DNA of 64,000 bases from Deltaproteobacteria bacterium (lineage in GTDB: Bacteria; UBA10199; JACPAL01; GCA-016699445), in contig CP064976.1 of the NCBI GenBank assembly GCA_016699445.1, positions 1,798,001 to 1,862,000 on the forward strand, written 5' to 3'. The notes beneath the pieces are model-generated. The model ran no database searches, was not told the DNA's origin, and saw only the letters and a program-made list of their open reading frames with translations. Every line of letters begins with the position of its first letter. Within the stretch, counting starts at the first letter, position 1. Position numbers and translations under genes: made by a program. Positions 29,121 through 37,093 of the stretch are shown in pieces.

Positions 29121-29747
29121 ATGATTGTGAAAAGACTACAATTTGATTCTGAGTTTGAACCCTTACTGACTGGCTCTCCTGTTATTAAATTTAGGGCTAT
29201 GAAAGCTTCGGAGCAAGCTTCTAGCATTATTCAAAACGCCAAAAAAGAAGCTGAAAACATTAAAGCGAAGGCTCAAGAAGTCTACGAGCAAGCAGAACAG
29301 CATTATGAAGATGAGCGTCAAAGAGGTTACGAAGAAGGTCGTGAGGAAGGCCGTGGTGAATGGTCTGAAAAATTGATGGAAGCCAGCATGGCCAAGGAAA
29401 AAATGCTGGAAGATGCTGAGCCTCAAGTGATTCGGATGGTGATGGATATCGCAGAAAAAGTCATTGGTCGGGCGGTCGAAAAAGGTGCTGTGATTGAAGT
29501 GATTAAGAAAACCATTGAAGAATCCTCCGGTAAGAAAATTACGGTCAGAGTCAATCCTCAAGATTGGGAAATGGTCAAATCGAGGGAGCAAGAATTGGTG
29601 AGCGGTTTGGATCAGAGACGTTCTATTTCTGTGAGAGAAGATGAGTCGGTGGGTGTGGGTGGGTGTATTGTTGAGACGGAATTGGGCACTGTCGATGCGC
29701 GATTAGAGCTCCAGCTTAAAGCCATTAGAAATGCGTTGGGGTTATAA
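29121..29747 (+). CDS. sctL: T3SS ATPase stator protein SctL (YscL/FliH family)
   Basis: SctL binds and restrains the secretion ATPase and links it to the sorting platform. In 208 residues the protein shows the family plan: a helical N-terminal half with many charged residues (RQRGYEEGREEGRGEW at about 70-85), then the FliH/YscL C-terminal domain (PQVIRMVMDIAEKVIGRAVE, VNPQDWEMV, VGVGGCIVETELGTVDARLE). The gene ends 1 base before the sctN start, as usual for sctL-sctN pairs. The protein is cytoplasmic and intact. Confidence 0.9.
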   Translation: MIVKRLQFDSEFEPLLTGSPVIKFRAMKASEQASSIIQNAKKEAENIKAKAQEVYEQAEQHYEDERQRGYEEGREEGRGEWSEKLMEASMAKEKMLEDAEPQVIRMVMDIAEKVIGRAVEKGAVIEVIKKTIEESSGKKITVRVNPQDWEMVKSREQELVSGLDQRRSISVREDESVGVGGCIVETELGTVDARLELQLKAIRNALGL

Positions 29748-31066
29748 ATGTCTGTTATCAATTTTGAAAAATATCAGAAAAATATTAGTCAGACCTCAAC
29801 CGTGCAAATCAAAGGTCGTGTCACGGAGCTTGTGGGGTTGGTCGCTAAAGCCGTTATTCCAGGTGTGAAGGTGGGTGACCTTTGTCTTATCGAACCTCTG
29901 GGTCATGTTCATCCCATTAAAGCGGAAGTGGTTGGTTTTAAAGATAACGAAGTCCTGCTCATGCCTTTGGGAAATCTGGAAGGTATCGCTCCCGGCAGTG
30001 AAGTTGTATCGACGGGGATTGTTTGAAAGTGCCTGTAGGAGAGCAGCTCTTGGGTCGTATTCTAGATGGGCTGGGAGAACCTATGGATACGGATACGAAG
30101 GGTCCTTTGGTGAGTCAGGAATATTACCCGGTTCATAATACGCCTCCAGATCCTTTGACTCGAAGACGTGTCACGAGTCCGATTTCAGTTGGTGTGAAAG
30201 CGATCGATTCTGTTTTGACTACAGGAGAAGGCCAACGTGTAGGACTTTTTGCCGCTGCGGGTGTGGGTAAAAGTACGACGATGGGAATGATCGCGCGCAA
30301 TACCGATGCTGATATCAATGTCATTGGCCTGATCGGCGAACGTGGTCGCGAGCTACGTGATTTTTTGGAGCAGGATTTGGGGGAAGAAGGCTTACGACGT
30401 TCGGTGGTTGTTGTATCGACGTCCGACCAGCCATCATTGGTGCGTGCAAAAGCTGCCTATGTGGCAACTGCGATTGCTGAATATTTTAGAGATCATGGAA
30501 AAAAGGTTTTGTTGATGATGGATTCAGTCACACGTTTTGCGCGTGCTCTGCGTGAAATTGGTTTGGCCGTCGGTGAGCCCCCAGCACGTCAGGGTTTTAC
30601 GCCGTCTGTGTTTTCAACATTGCCAAGACTTCTCGAACGTTCCGGAAATTCGGATAAAGGATCCATCACAGCTTTTTATACGGTTTTGGTTTCAGGCGAT
30701 GATATGAACGAGCCTGTGGCTGACGAAGTCAGATCTATTTTGGATGGTCATATTGTTTTGTCGCGTGATCTGGCTAGTCGTGGTCATTACCCAGCGATTG
30801 ATGTTTCAGAAAGCGTGAGCCGTGTCATGAGCGCTGTGGTGGATGAAGAACATTTGGAAGCGGCCCGAAAATTAAGAGAAGTGGTCTCGTCTTATGAAAA
30901 GGAGCGAGATCTTATTTTGATTGGCGCCTATGAGTCAGGAAGTGATCCTAAAGTGGATTACGCCATCGAAAAAATTGAAGAAGTGAATACTTTTTTAAAA
31001 CAGAGAGTGGATGAGAAATTTGATTTTGAAGAGTCAGTCGCTCAACTCAAAGCCATGTTCTCATAA
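29748..31066 (+). CDS. sctN: T3SS ATPase SctN (YscN/FliI family), frameshifted
   Basis: SctN is the hexameric ATPase that strips chaperones from substrates and unfolds them. The N-terminal beta barrel (29748 to about 30023, GRVTELVGLVAKAVIPGVKV) is separated from the rest by a one-base deletion in the T run at 30022-30024; restoring it gives STGIVLKVPVGEQLLGRILD. The catalytic domain has Walker A GVGKSTTMGM, IGERGRE, the Walker B LLMMDSVTRFARALRE with the GEPPARQGFTPSVFSTLPRL signature of T3SS ATPases, and PAIDVSESVSRVM. Joined length is 439 residues, typical. SctL, SctO and SctP genes flank it. Confidence 0.93.
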
Positions 31067-31068
31067 GT

Positions 31069-31617
31069 ATGAAAAAATCACTGCTTAAATACCGTCTTCA
31101 GCCGCTTTTAATTATGAAGCAGCGAGCTAAGCAGCGGGCTGAGATTGCTCTCGCAAAAGCCTTCAAAGCTCTCGAAGATGCGAAAAAGAAGCTTAAGAAG
31201 CTTGAAGAAGAGAAGGAAGAAATTATTCGAAAAAGGAAAGAGTGTCGACAGGACATGCATCGGAAGTTGTTGGCTGGAGAGTCTCAAGCGCGTGAAGGTC
31301 ATATTCGGATGAATTATCTTCGAAAACTCGAAGATGATGAAAAAGATAAAGATAAAGAGATCGAAGATCAAAAGAGACATATAGAAGATTGTGAATTGAG
31401 ACTGAAGAGAGCCAAACGAGATTATATTGATGCTGTTAAAGAATTGCGTGTGATGGAAAAACATAAAGACCTTTGGAAAAAGAAAATTCAAAAACTCATT
31501 TCGAGGGAAGAAGAAAAAGAAATGGATGAATTGGGGAACGTGATTCACCAATTAAGAAATATGCAGAACGAAATGCAAAAGCGTCAGGACGAAAGGGCTG
31601 CCAATTATGACCGATAG
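31069..31617 (+). CDS. sctO: T3SS stalk protein SctO (FliJ/YscO-like)
   Basis: A 182-residue protein that is almost one continuous, strongly charged coiled coil (for example KAFKALEDAKKKLKKLEEEK and RAKRDYIDAVKELRVMEKHK). SctO/FliJ forms the stalk inside the ATPase ring and contacts the SctV ring. Sequence identity in this family is low, so the call rests on the coiled-coil nature, the size and the position directly after sctN. It overlaps the next gene by 11 bp. Confidence 0.78.
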   Translation: MKKSLLKYRLQPLLIMKQRAKQRAEIALAKAFKALEDAKKKLKKLEEEKEEIIRKRKECRQDMHRKLLAGESQAREGHIRMNYLRKLEDDEKDKDKEIEDQKRHIEDCELRLKRAKRDYIDAVKELRVMEKHKDLWKKKIQKLISREEEKEMDELGNVIHQLRNMQNEMQKRQDERAANYDR

Positions 31618-32530
31618 AGTCGATGAAGCTCGAAGAGATTATAATCGAGAAGTGACTCGTTCTCGTAATGACGTGCGTAATACGTCGTCGGACAAAAACA
31701 CTCAGCAGAAGTCAGCCTTTGATAAGGTGATGGAAGACCGCCAGTTTACTCTGAATAACAATCCTAGTTTGAATAAGAATAATACAACGGCCACACGAGA
31801 AGCTGTAAAGCCAGCCGCTTCTCAACAGGAAAAGTTTGGAAAAGAAAAAGAAGGTTTCCAGAAAAAATTGGAAGAGAAAGACAAGGATGGGGATGAGAAG
31901 AAGCTGACATCTTCTAGAAGTGATGGAGCTGCCCGCGCGCGACAAGCGGAGAAAAAAGTCGTCTCAAAAGAGCATTCAGAAGGTCGTGAGGAACAACAAA
32001 AAGGTCAGGGGAATTCAGAGCAAGGTGGAGGGGGCGGTGGTCAAGGCAGCCATGGAAGCCGAGATAGTCACGGGGGGGCCGAGAGTGGTATGAATCAGCA
32101 GTCTCGCCGGCAGAGAAATTTTCAAACGACCAAATCTCAAGCAAATACTCCTGAGGCCAAAACTCAGCGTTCTGATAAATCTACTTTTCATATCGATATG
32201 CCTCATACGACTACCGGAAATAGTGCGCCAGATGTCAAAAATGCCCAGCTTCCACGCACATTGAATAAAGCTGTTTTGGATCAAGTCGTACAATATGCAC
32301 GTGTGATGACAAAAACAGATGGTGATAAAGAGATGGAGCTACAGCTTAAAGAAGATGTGTTTAAAGGGTTGAGGCTCCGTGTACGGATGAAAGACGGCAA
32401 AGTCATGGCGACGTTCATCACGCATTCAGAATCTGTCCGAAATCTTTTTCAATCGCAAAAAGCTGAAATTTCAAAGGCTTTGGAGGAGAAAGGCATTGTC
32501 GTCTCATCTCTCAATGTGATATTTTCTTAA
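31607..32530 (+). CDS. sctP: T3SS needle-length regulator SctP (FliK-like)
   Basis: A 307-residue protein with a long, disordered, Gln/Lys/Gly-rich N-terminal two thirds and a compact C-terminal domain (about residues 220-307). The C-terminal part follows the FliK/YscP switch-domain pattern: LQLKEDVFKGLRLRVRMKDG, KVMATFITHSESVRNLF, then KAEISKALEEKGIVVSSLNV. SctP works as a molecular ruler and switches substrate specificity by acting on SctU. The start overlaps the sctO stop. The gene order agrees with both fliK and yscP positions. Confidence 0.82.
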   Translation: MTDRVDEARRDYNREVTRSRNDVRNTSSDKNTQQKSAFDKVMEDRQFTLNNNPSLNKNNTTATREAVKPAASQQEKFGKEKEGFQKKLEEKDKDGDEKKLTSSRSDGAARARQAEKKVVSKEHSEGREEQQKGQGNSEQGGGGGGQGSHGSRDSHGGAESGMNQQSRRQRNFQTTKSQANTPEAKTQRSDKSTFHIDMPHTTTGNSAPDVKNAQLPRTLNKAVLDQVVQYARVMTKTDGDKEMELQLKEDVFKGLRLRVRMKDGKVMATFITHSESVRNLFQSQKAEISKALEEKGIVVSSLNVIFS

Positions 32531-32535
32531 ACTTC

Positions 32536-33453
32536 ATGAGCCAGGTTAAACCTTTTCCATTTGAACGATTGCCCCAGTATTCTCAAAAAGATGTGCGTTT
32601 GGCACAAGATGTGATGGCCTGCTTGCCTCGCTTGGGTTTTTCTCAAAAACTATCGACGCACATTTCACAACTTTTAACCAAGGAATTAAACGAAACGATT
32701 TTGATCAAGAGAGAAAAGCTGGATGTGTGCATCAAAGATGATTTGATCAAAAGGCTGCCTCCTCAAGGTGTTTTTGCTTCGGTGAGTCTCAACCCTTCTC
32801 CTGATAAACTTGTTGTTGAGTTGGACCCCATGCTGAGTTTTTGGGCCATTGATAAGTTGATGGGTGGCGTTGGTGACTTGCCTCATAGTTTGCGCAATCT
32901 CACTGAAATTGAAGAAGGGGTGTTGTCGTTTCTGGTTTTAAAAGTTTTGGCGACTCTATTTGAAAAGTCAGGTACAGCAGCTCGCTTTCATTTTCGTCTC
33001 GACGCCATTCATTCGACGCATCATGATGTGGTCGATCGTTTAGAAGGTCAGACGGCTCACTTTGTGTCTTTATATTTTCGAATTTCTTTTGGGAAAAAAT
33101 CAGGTTTTGTAAAAGTATATATTCCCGATTCTATTTTGGAAGGGTCAGATCTTCAATCGATGGATGCTGATCAAGAATATCTCGAGGCAAGAATCCAAAA
33201 TTATGAAGAAATTCTGACACAGATTTGGGCTGAAGTAGGGACTGCTGCATTGACAGCAGGGGATGTGAATCAGTTGGAGTCTGGGGATGTTATTTTGTTA
33301 GATTCTCATTCTGTTCAATTGAAGGGTCGTCAGGTTGTCGGGATGATCCCGCTGCGTGTGGGTTTGGGCAATGAAGGTAAAATTATCGGCCGCATTGTAA
33401 ATGATTCTGAAAAAATTAAAATTCGTGTTGAAGGGATTCAACGTTCTGCCTGA
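32536..33453 (+). CDS. sctQ: SctQ-like C-ring protein, FliM-type half
   Basis: A 305-residue sorting-platform protein. Residues about 90-215 resemble the FliM/SctQ middle domain (DPMLSFWAIDKLMGGVGDLP, TEIEEGVLSFLVLKVL) and residues about 225-300 form one SpoA (surface presentation of antigens) domain (VQLKGRQVVGMIPLRVGLGN). Most injectisome SctQ proteins carry two SpoA domains in one chain; here the second is a separate gene directly downstream, as with flagellar FliM and FliN or Pseudomonas HrcQA and HrcQB. Confidence 0.83.
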   Translation: MSQVKPFPFERLPQYSQKDVRLAQDVMACLPRLGFSQKLSTHISQLLTKELNETILIKREKLDVCIKDDLIKRLPPQGVFASVSLNPSPDKLVVELDPMLSFWAIDKLMGGVGDLPHSLRNLTEIEEGVLSFLVLKVLATLFEKSGTAARFHFRLDAIHSTHHDVVDRLEGQTAHFVSLYFRISFGKKSGFVKVYIPDSILEGSDLQSMDADQEYLEARIQNYEEILTQIWAEVGTAALTAGDVNQLESGDVILLDSHSVQLKGRQVVGMIPLRVGLGNEGKIIGRIVNDSEKIKIRVEGIQRSA

Positions 33454-33482
33454 AAGTTATATGAAAGTATTTGGAGAAACTT

Positions 33483-33983
33483 ATGTCCGAAAAAGATCCG
33501 TATAGTCTTGATGATATTAACTTTGATGAGCCGGCAGATAATTTTGCAGATCCTAGTAGCAGTCCGGATCATTTCGATCCTTCCATTGCACCGGATCAAG
33601 ATTTTCCTGATTCCAGTTTAGAAAAAACTCTGATGCATGAAATGCCTGCGCCTTCAGTCCCATTGCCTCTAGAAGATGCTACGGACGTTTCAGAGCCTTT
33701 TTATAATGCAGAGCTCGATCCTTTAGAAAATCCAGGAGAGTCATTGGCCGGTGATGTGTTGAATTTAGCGCCGGATGTCCCCGTACATCTCACAGCCATG
33801 ATGGGGAGAAAGTCAGCGACGGTTAAAGATCTTTTGGATTTGAAGACAGGTGATGTGGTGGAGTTTGATCGTAAGCCCATGGACCCTTTGGATATTGTGG
33901 TGTCTGGAAAAGTGATCGCAAAGGCTGAGCTTGTGGTTGTCGATGGTCGATTGGGCGTGCGCATTTTAAAATTGTTTAAATAG
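33483..33983 (+). CDS. SctQ-like C-ring protein, FliN-type half (SpoA domain)
   Basis: A 166-residue protein from the ATG at 33483 behind GGAG. The first 95 residues are acidic and disordered (many Asp, Pro, Ser); the last 70 form a SpoA domain: VPVHLTAMMGRKSATVKDLL, DLKTGDVVEFDR and ELVVVDGRLGVRILKLF. This is the FliN/HrcQB pattern. It would pair with the FliM-like protein upstream to build the sorting platform. The gap to the FliO-like gene is 2 bp. Confidence 0.85.
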   Translation: MSEKDPYSLDDINFDEPADNFADPSSSPDHFDPSIAPDQDFPDSSLEKTLMHEMPAPSVPLPLEDATDVSEPFYNAELDPLENPGESLAGDVLNLAPDVPVHLTAMMGRKSATVKDLLDLKTGDVVEFDRKPMDPLDIVVSGKVIAKAELVVVDGRLGVRILKLFK

Positions 33984-33985
33984 TT

Positions 33986-34282
33986 ATGGAAAACTCAACT
34001 CCCGATTTTACGTGGATGTTTATCAAGATGTTAGGTGGTCTTGGGATCGTCATCGCTTTGGCTTTTGTACTTTTAAAATATGTGCTTCCTAAAACACGAT
34101 TACAAAAATTTCGAAAACATCCTTGGCTGGAAGTGATTGATCGTGTGCCACTCTCTGTAAAATCATCGGTATATTTGGTAAAATTGTCAGGGCGTTATTT
34201 GACTCTGGGTGTTTCGGAAAGTTCTGTAAATCTCATTACAGAAATCTCACAGGAAGAGGGGAGAGCCATTGAAAAAAGTTAA
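33986..34282 (+). CDS. FliO-like membrane protein in the T3SS operon
   Basis: A 98-residue protein with one transmembrane helix near residues 10-30 (MFIKMLGGLGIVIALAFVLL) and a small beta-rich cytoplasmic domain (HPWLEVIDRVPLSVKSSVYL, VKLSGRYLTLGVS). This is the plan of FliO, the flagellar chaperone for FliP assembly: a VxxRxPLxxxxxxxLVxxxxxxLLxG type core after a single helix. Injectisomes usually lack FliO. Its place between a FliN-type gene and fliP/sctR is the flagellar order. It overlaps sctR by 14 bp. The assignment is by topology, core pattern and position. Confidence 0.75.
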   Translation: MENSTPDFTWMFIKMLGGLGIVIALAFVLLKYVLPKTRLQKFRKHPWLEVIDRVPLSVKSSVYLVKLSGRYLTLGVSESSVNLITEISQEEGRAIEKS

Positions 34283-35045
34283 AGCGTTTGTTTTTTTCTT
34301 TTTTACATTTTTACCCGCTTTGAGTTTTGCTCAAGCGGCTGTTGTTCCGAGTGTGGTGGGTAATCAACCCGAACAAAGCCTCTCGCAGCCACTGATTCTT
34401 CTTTTTGTATTGGTAGCTTTAGGCATGCTTCCGATCATCGTGATGATGTCGACATCGTTTGTGAAAATCAGTGTTGTCTTAGGCTTGGTGCGCAATGGTC
34501 TAGGCACTCAACAAATCCCACCAAATACTGTCATTACCGGTTTGGCCTTGATTATGACGATCTATATTATGACGCCTGTCGGTCTAGAGATTTATAAGTC
34601 GACGAGTCAAACAATCCAACAAGGCACGAATCAACCAATGCTCTCTCAGGTGACGGTGAATCTTTTAGTGAAGGGGATTGGCGAGGCCAAAGAACCCATG
34701 AAAAATTTTCTATTGAAACACGCCCACCCTAAAGAAACCGAACTCTTTTTAAATCTCGCACGCAAAATGCGTTCTCCGGAAGATAAAGAGTCTGTGACGG
34801 ATAAAGATTTCCAAATCTTGATTCCGTCTTTTGTCATTTCAGAATTATCGGAAGCTTTTCAGATTGGTTTTATTATTTTTCTGCCGTTTTTGGTTGTGGA
34901 TATTGTTGTGACAAACATTTTGCTCTCACTGGGAATGTTTCAGGTCTCTCCGGTGACGATTGCTTTACCGTTTAAACTTCTTCTTTTCGTCATGGTAGAC
35001 GGCTGGCACTTGATCGCTAAGGGACTTGTGATGGGGTATGTATAA
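34269..35045 (+). CDS. sctR: T3SS export apparatus protein SctR (YscR/FliP family)
   Basis: SctR forms the pentameric core of the export gate. The 258-residue protein starts at TTG 34269 after AGAGGGGAGAG. It begins with a signal-peptide-like segment (KVKAFVFFFFTFLPALSFAQ), as in many FliP proteins, followed by the family core MSTSFVKISVVLGLVRNGLG, QQIPPNTVITGLALIMTIYI, LIPSFVISELSEAFQIGFII and FLPFLVVDIVVTNILLSLGM. The core resembles the injectisome form (TSFVKIxVVLxLxRNxLGTQQxPPN). It is intact. Confidence 0.93.
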   Translation: MKKVKAFVFFFFTFLPALSFAQAAVVPSVVGNQPEQSLSQPLILLFVLVALGMLPIIVMMSTSFVKISVVLGLVRNGLGTQQIPPNTVITGLALIMTIYIMTPVGLEIYKSTSQTIQQGTNQPMLSQVTVNLLVKGIGEAKEPMKNFLLKHAHPKETELFLNLARKMRSPEDKESVTDKDFQILIPSFVISELSEAFQIGFIIFLPFLVVDIVVTNILLSLGMFQVSPVTIALPFKLLLFVMVDGWHLIAKGLVMGYV

Positions 35046-35046
35046 C

Positions 35047-35135
35047 GCCCCCTAACCCCCTCTTATACTAAGAGGGGGAATGATAATTGATTCTCCTCCC
35101 CTTAATATAAGGGGAGGTTGGGAGGGGTTACCAAG
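35047..35135. repeat. Palindromic intergenic repeat (double hairpin) between sctR and sctS
   Basis: Two perfect 10-bp stems lie side by side: 35056-35065/35069-35078 (CCCCCTCTTA with TAAGAGGGGG, 3-base loop) and 35095-35104/35108-35117 (CCTCCCCTTA with TAAGGGGAGG, 3-base loop). The flanks CCCCTAACCCCC and GGTTGGGAGGGG also pair roughly, so the whole segment can fold. This is the form of REP/MITE-like dispersed elements. It splits an otherwise tightly packed operon. Confidence 0.8.
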
Positions 35136-35143
35136 GAAAATTT

Positions 35144-35410
35144 ATGGAATCATACATCATCTCAATTACAAAACAGGCTCTCTACCTGACGTTGATTCTC
35201 ACAGCCCCCACAGTCATGGTCGCTATGATGGTTGGTCTTTTTGTGAGCTTGATTCAAGCCACCACACAGATTCAGGAACAGACATTAACCTTTGTGCCTA
35301 AGCTTGTAGCTGTTATTGTCATGCTCGCTATTACAGGTCCTTGGACGATGGTGCAGCTGGTGAATTTTACCAACTCCCTCATGGATTCTTTCGGGACCGT
35401 CATCAAATAG
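35144..35410 (+). CDS. sctS: T3SS export apparatus protein SctS (YscS/FliQ family)
   Basis: An 88-residue protein with two transmembrane hairpin helices, the plan of SctS/FliQ, which wraps around the SctR-SctT core. Typical parts are TKQALYLTLILTAPTVMVAM, VGLFVSLIQATTQIQEQTLT and FVPKLVAVIVMLAITGPWTM. The length is exactly that of the family. The 5' end follows a palindromic repeat, and sctT starts 7 bp downstream. Confidence 0.95.
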   Translation: MESYIISITKQALYLTLILTAPTVMVAMMVGLFVSLIQATTQIQEQTLTFVPKLVAVIVMLAITGPWTMVQLVNFTNSLMDSFGTVIK

Positions 35411-35417
35411 ACATCAT

Positions 35418-36244
35418 ATGGTCGATACTTTTCAAAAAGCTTTTCAAGTGGCTGGAGTTCCTGATTGGAGTTTCTTAATTTCATTTAGCGGTTTGATCAT
35501 GACTCGATTGATTGTCATGTCGAGTATCATTCCTTTTTTGGTTGGTAAGCCTGTGCCCAATATGGTCCGCATGGGTTTTGCCGTGACGATGACGGTTTTT
35601 CTCTATCCTTTTTAGCTCCAGAAAACAAAGCTTCAATCCCCACAGCTCCCGTGATGACGTTGATGATTTATATGAAGGAAATGTTTTACGGCTTGGCGAT
35701 TGGTTTGGCAGCGTCGCTTATGTTTCATGCATTTGAGGCGGCTGGAGCTATGGTGGACAACCAGCGTGGTGCGGCTCAAGCGCGACTTTTGATTCCAGCG
35801 CTAGCGGCAGAAAGCTCGATCTTTGGTAATTTTAATTATCTTTTTGGGATTGCGATTTTTCTTTCGCTCGGCGGCCATGTTGTTTTTCTCAAAGCAGTGA
35901 TTGACAGTTATGAGCTTTTGCCGATTTTGGAATTTCCCAAATCCCAGCCCAATGTCATGCTCATGATGGGTGAGATGATGAAGATGTCTGGTTACGTTTT
36001 GGTCTTGGCTCTTCAGCTCACCGCTCCGATCTTGATCACGATTTTCATCGCGGACGTCGTCATGGCCGTCATGAACAAAGCCGCTCCCTCCATCCATGTG
36101 TGGGAGTTAGGCTTCATCATGCGAGGCGTTTTAGGCGTCTTGATGTACTTTTTCGCTTCGGGATTGATCAGTGAACAAATGGGAAAATACTCTTTTCAAA
36201 TGATCCAGCAGGTCAAGCAGGTGATTCGTCTCTTGGCTCAATAA
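35418..36244 (+). CDS. sctT: T3SS export apparatus protein SctT (YscT/FliR family), frameshifted
   Basis: SctT completes the SctRST export channel. The first 65 residues (PDWSFLISFSGLIMTRLIVM, SSIIPFLVGKPVPNMVRMG) are cut from the rest by a one-base deletion in the T run at 35609-35613. The continuation has MIYMKEMFYGLAIGLAASLM, GAMVDNQRGAAQARLLIPAL and several transmembrane helices, as in SctT/FliR. Joined length is about 275 residues, normal. In most T3SS operons sctU follows; here a toxin-antitoxin pair follows instead. Confidence 0.92.
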
Positions 36245-36262
36245 TCTATCATATAAGCGTTG

Positions 36263-36294
36263 CATTACTGCATTACTTCATTCTATCATTACTT
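36263..36294 (+). promoter_or_regulatory. Four direct 8-bp repeats upstream of the antitoxin gene
   Basis: CATTACTG, CATTACTT, CATTCTAT and CATTACTT follow each other at exact 8-bp spacing and end 3 bp before the ATG of the AbrB-like gene. Such iterons often bind the antitoxin for self-repression. The repeat is seen directly; the operator role is inferred. Confidence 0.55.
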
Positions 36295-36296
36295 TC

Positions 36297-36530
36297 ATGT
36301 TAGCTAAAAAAACTTTTAAAAATCAGATCACCATTCCAAAAGAAATCGTACATCAAGCAGGGGATGTGGAGTATTACGATGTATTTTATCGTGATGGAGA
36401 GATTGTTCTAAAACCTGTGGAACTTCGTCTTCAAGGTGAACACCTGGAAAGAATCCGTTCTAAAATCAAAAGTTTGGGTCTTAAAGAAGATCATGTGAAG
36501 GATGCTGTGCGTTGGGCGAGGAATGCTTGA
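36297..36530 (+). CDS. AbrB/MazE-like antitoxin
   Basis: A 77-residue protein whose N-terminal 45 residues have the AbrB/SpoVT swapped-hairpin DNA-binding pattern (KKTFKNQITIPKEIVHQ, then DVFYRDGEIVLKPV). The C-terminal helix would bind the toxin. It starts just after four 8-bp repeats and its stop overlaps the start of the PIN gene. AbrB/PIN pairs are type II toxin-antitoxin modules; the AbrB part represses the operon and neutralises the nuclease. Confidence 0.82.
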   Translation: MLAKKTFKNQITIPKEIVHQAGDVEYYDVFYRDGEIVLKPVELRLQGEHLERIRSKIKSLGLKEDHVKDAVRWARNA

Positions 36531-36949
36531 AGAATGTCCCTTATGTTATTTTGGATACGAATGTTGTGGTATCGGCTTTGTTATTTAAAGGGGAATGTTC
36601 TTTTATCACAGAGCTATGGAAAAATGCCCAAATTAAATTTCTTCTTACTCGTCCTATCCTGGATGAATATATCAGAGTTTTATCTTATCCAAAATTCTCG
36701 TTATCAGAAGCGGATATAGAATTTTTAATCGAAGAGGAAATCTTGCCTTATGTGTTGGTATTAACAGGTAAGAAAAAGCATCTTTTTAAAATCCCAAAAA
36801 TTTCAGATCCTGACGATGCCAAATTTTTAGAGGCAGCCTTACTGGGTAAAGCTCATTTCTTGGTCACAGGAGATAAAGTGCTTCTTAATTTGAAACAAAT
36901 CGGAGCCGCTCAAATCCTAACACCGGCTGATTTTAAAGACTCACTCTAG
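36527..36949 (+). CDS. PIN-domain toxin (putative VapC-like RNase)
   Basis: A 140-residue PIN-domain protein of the COG1569 type. The acidic catalytic set is visible: D in YVILDTNVVVSALL, E in ILDEYIRVL, D in SDPDDAKFLEAAL and D in LVTGDKVLL. The best start is TTG 36527, overlapping the antitoxin TGA, with GAGG 6 bp upstream; GTG 36512 is possible. It would act as an RNase when freed from the AbrB-like partner. The module sits between sctT and the substrate genes, where it may stabilise the locus or be a recent insertion. Confidence 0.85.
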   Translation: MKNVPYVILDTNVVVSALLFKGECSFITELWKNAQIKFLLTRPILDEYIRVLSYPKFSLSEADIEFLIEEEILPYVLVLTGKKKHLFKIPKISDPDDAKFLEAALLGKAHFLVTGDKVLLNLKQIGAAQILTPADFKDSL

Positions 36950-37042
36950 AGACTCTGCCCCCCACCTTTTAATCTTTCTCTAAAATAATTTAAAAATAAT
37001 GAATAATTCCAGTCATTTATAGTTCTCATTTTTCTCTCCCAC

Positions 37043-37059
37043 CTGGCTTCAATTTTGCT
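37043..37059 (+). promoter_or_regulatory. Sigma-54 promoter before the first substrate gene
   Basis: CTGGCTTCAATTTTGCT has GG at 37045-37046 and GC at 37057-37058, exactly 10 bp apart, with full TTGCT in the -12 half. Transcription would start near 37070; the gene's AGGAGAG Shine-Dalgarno and ATG (37094) follow. The match is independent of the two other sigma-54 sites in the window. Confidence 0.78.
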
Positions 37060-37093
37060 CAATAAGTCCCCGGATCATAGGAGAGTTTTATTT

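Noticed and set aside
29748..31066. Two separate genes for the SctN N-terminal domain and ATPase domain
   Set aside because: The break is a single missing T in a T run, and the joined protein has normal SctN length.
21288..36244. A flagellar biosynthesis operon
   Set aside because: No rod, hook, filament, motor or FlhB genes; SctJ is a short lipoprotein unlike FliF, and SctV and SctR have injectisome-type motifs.
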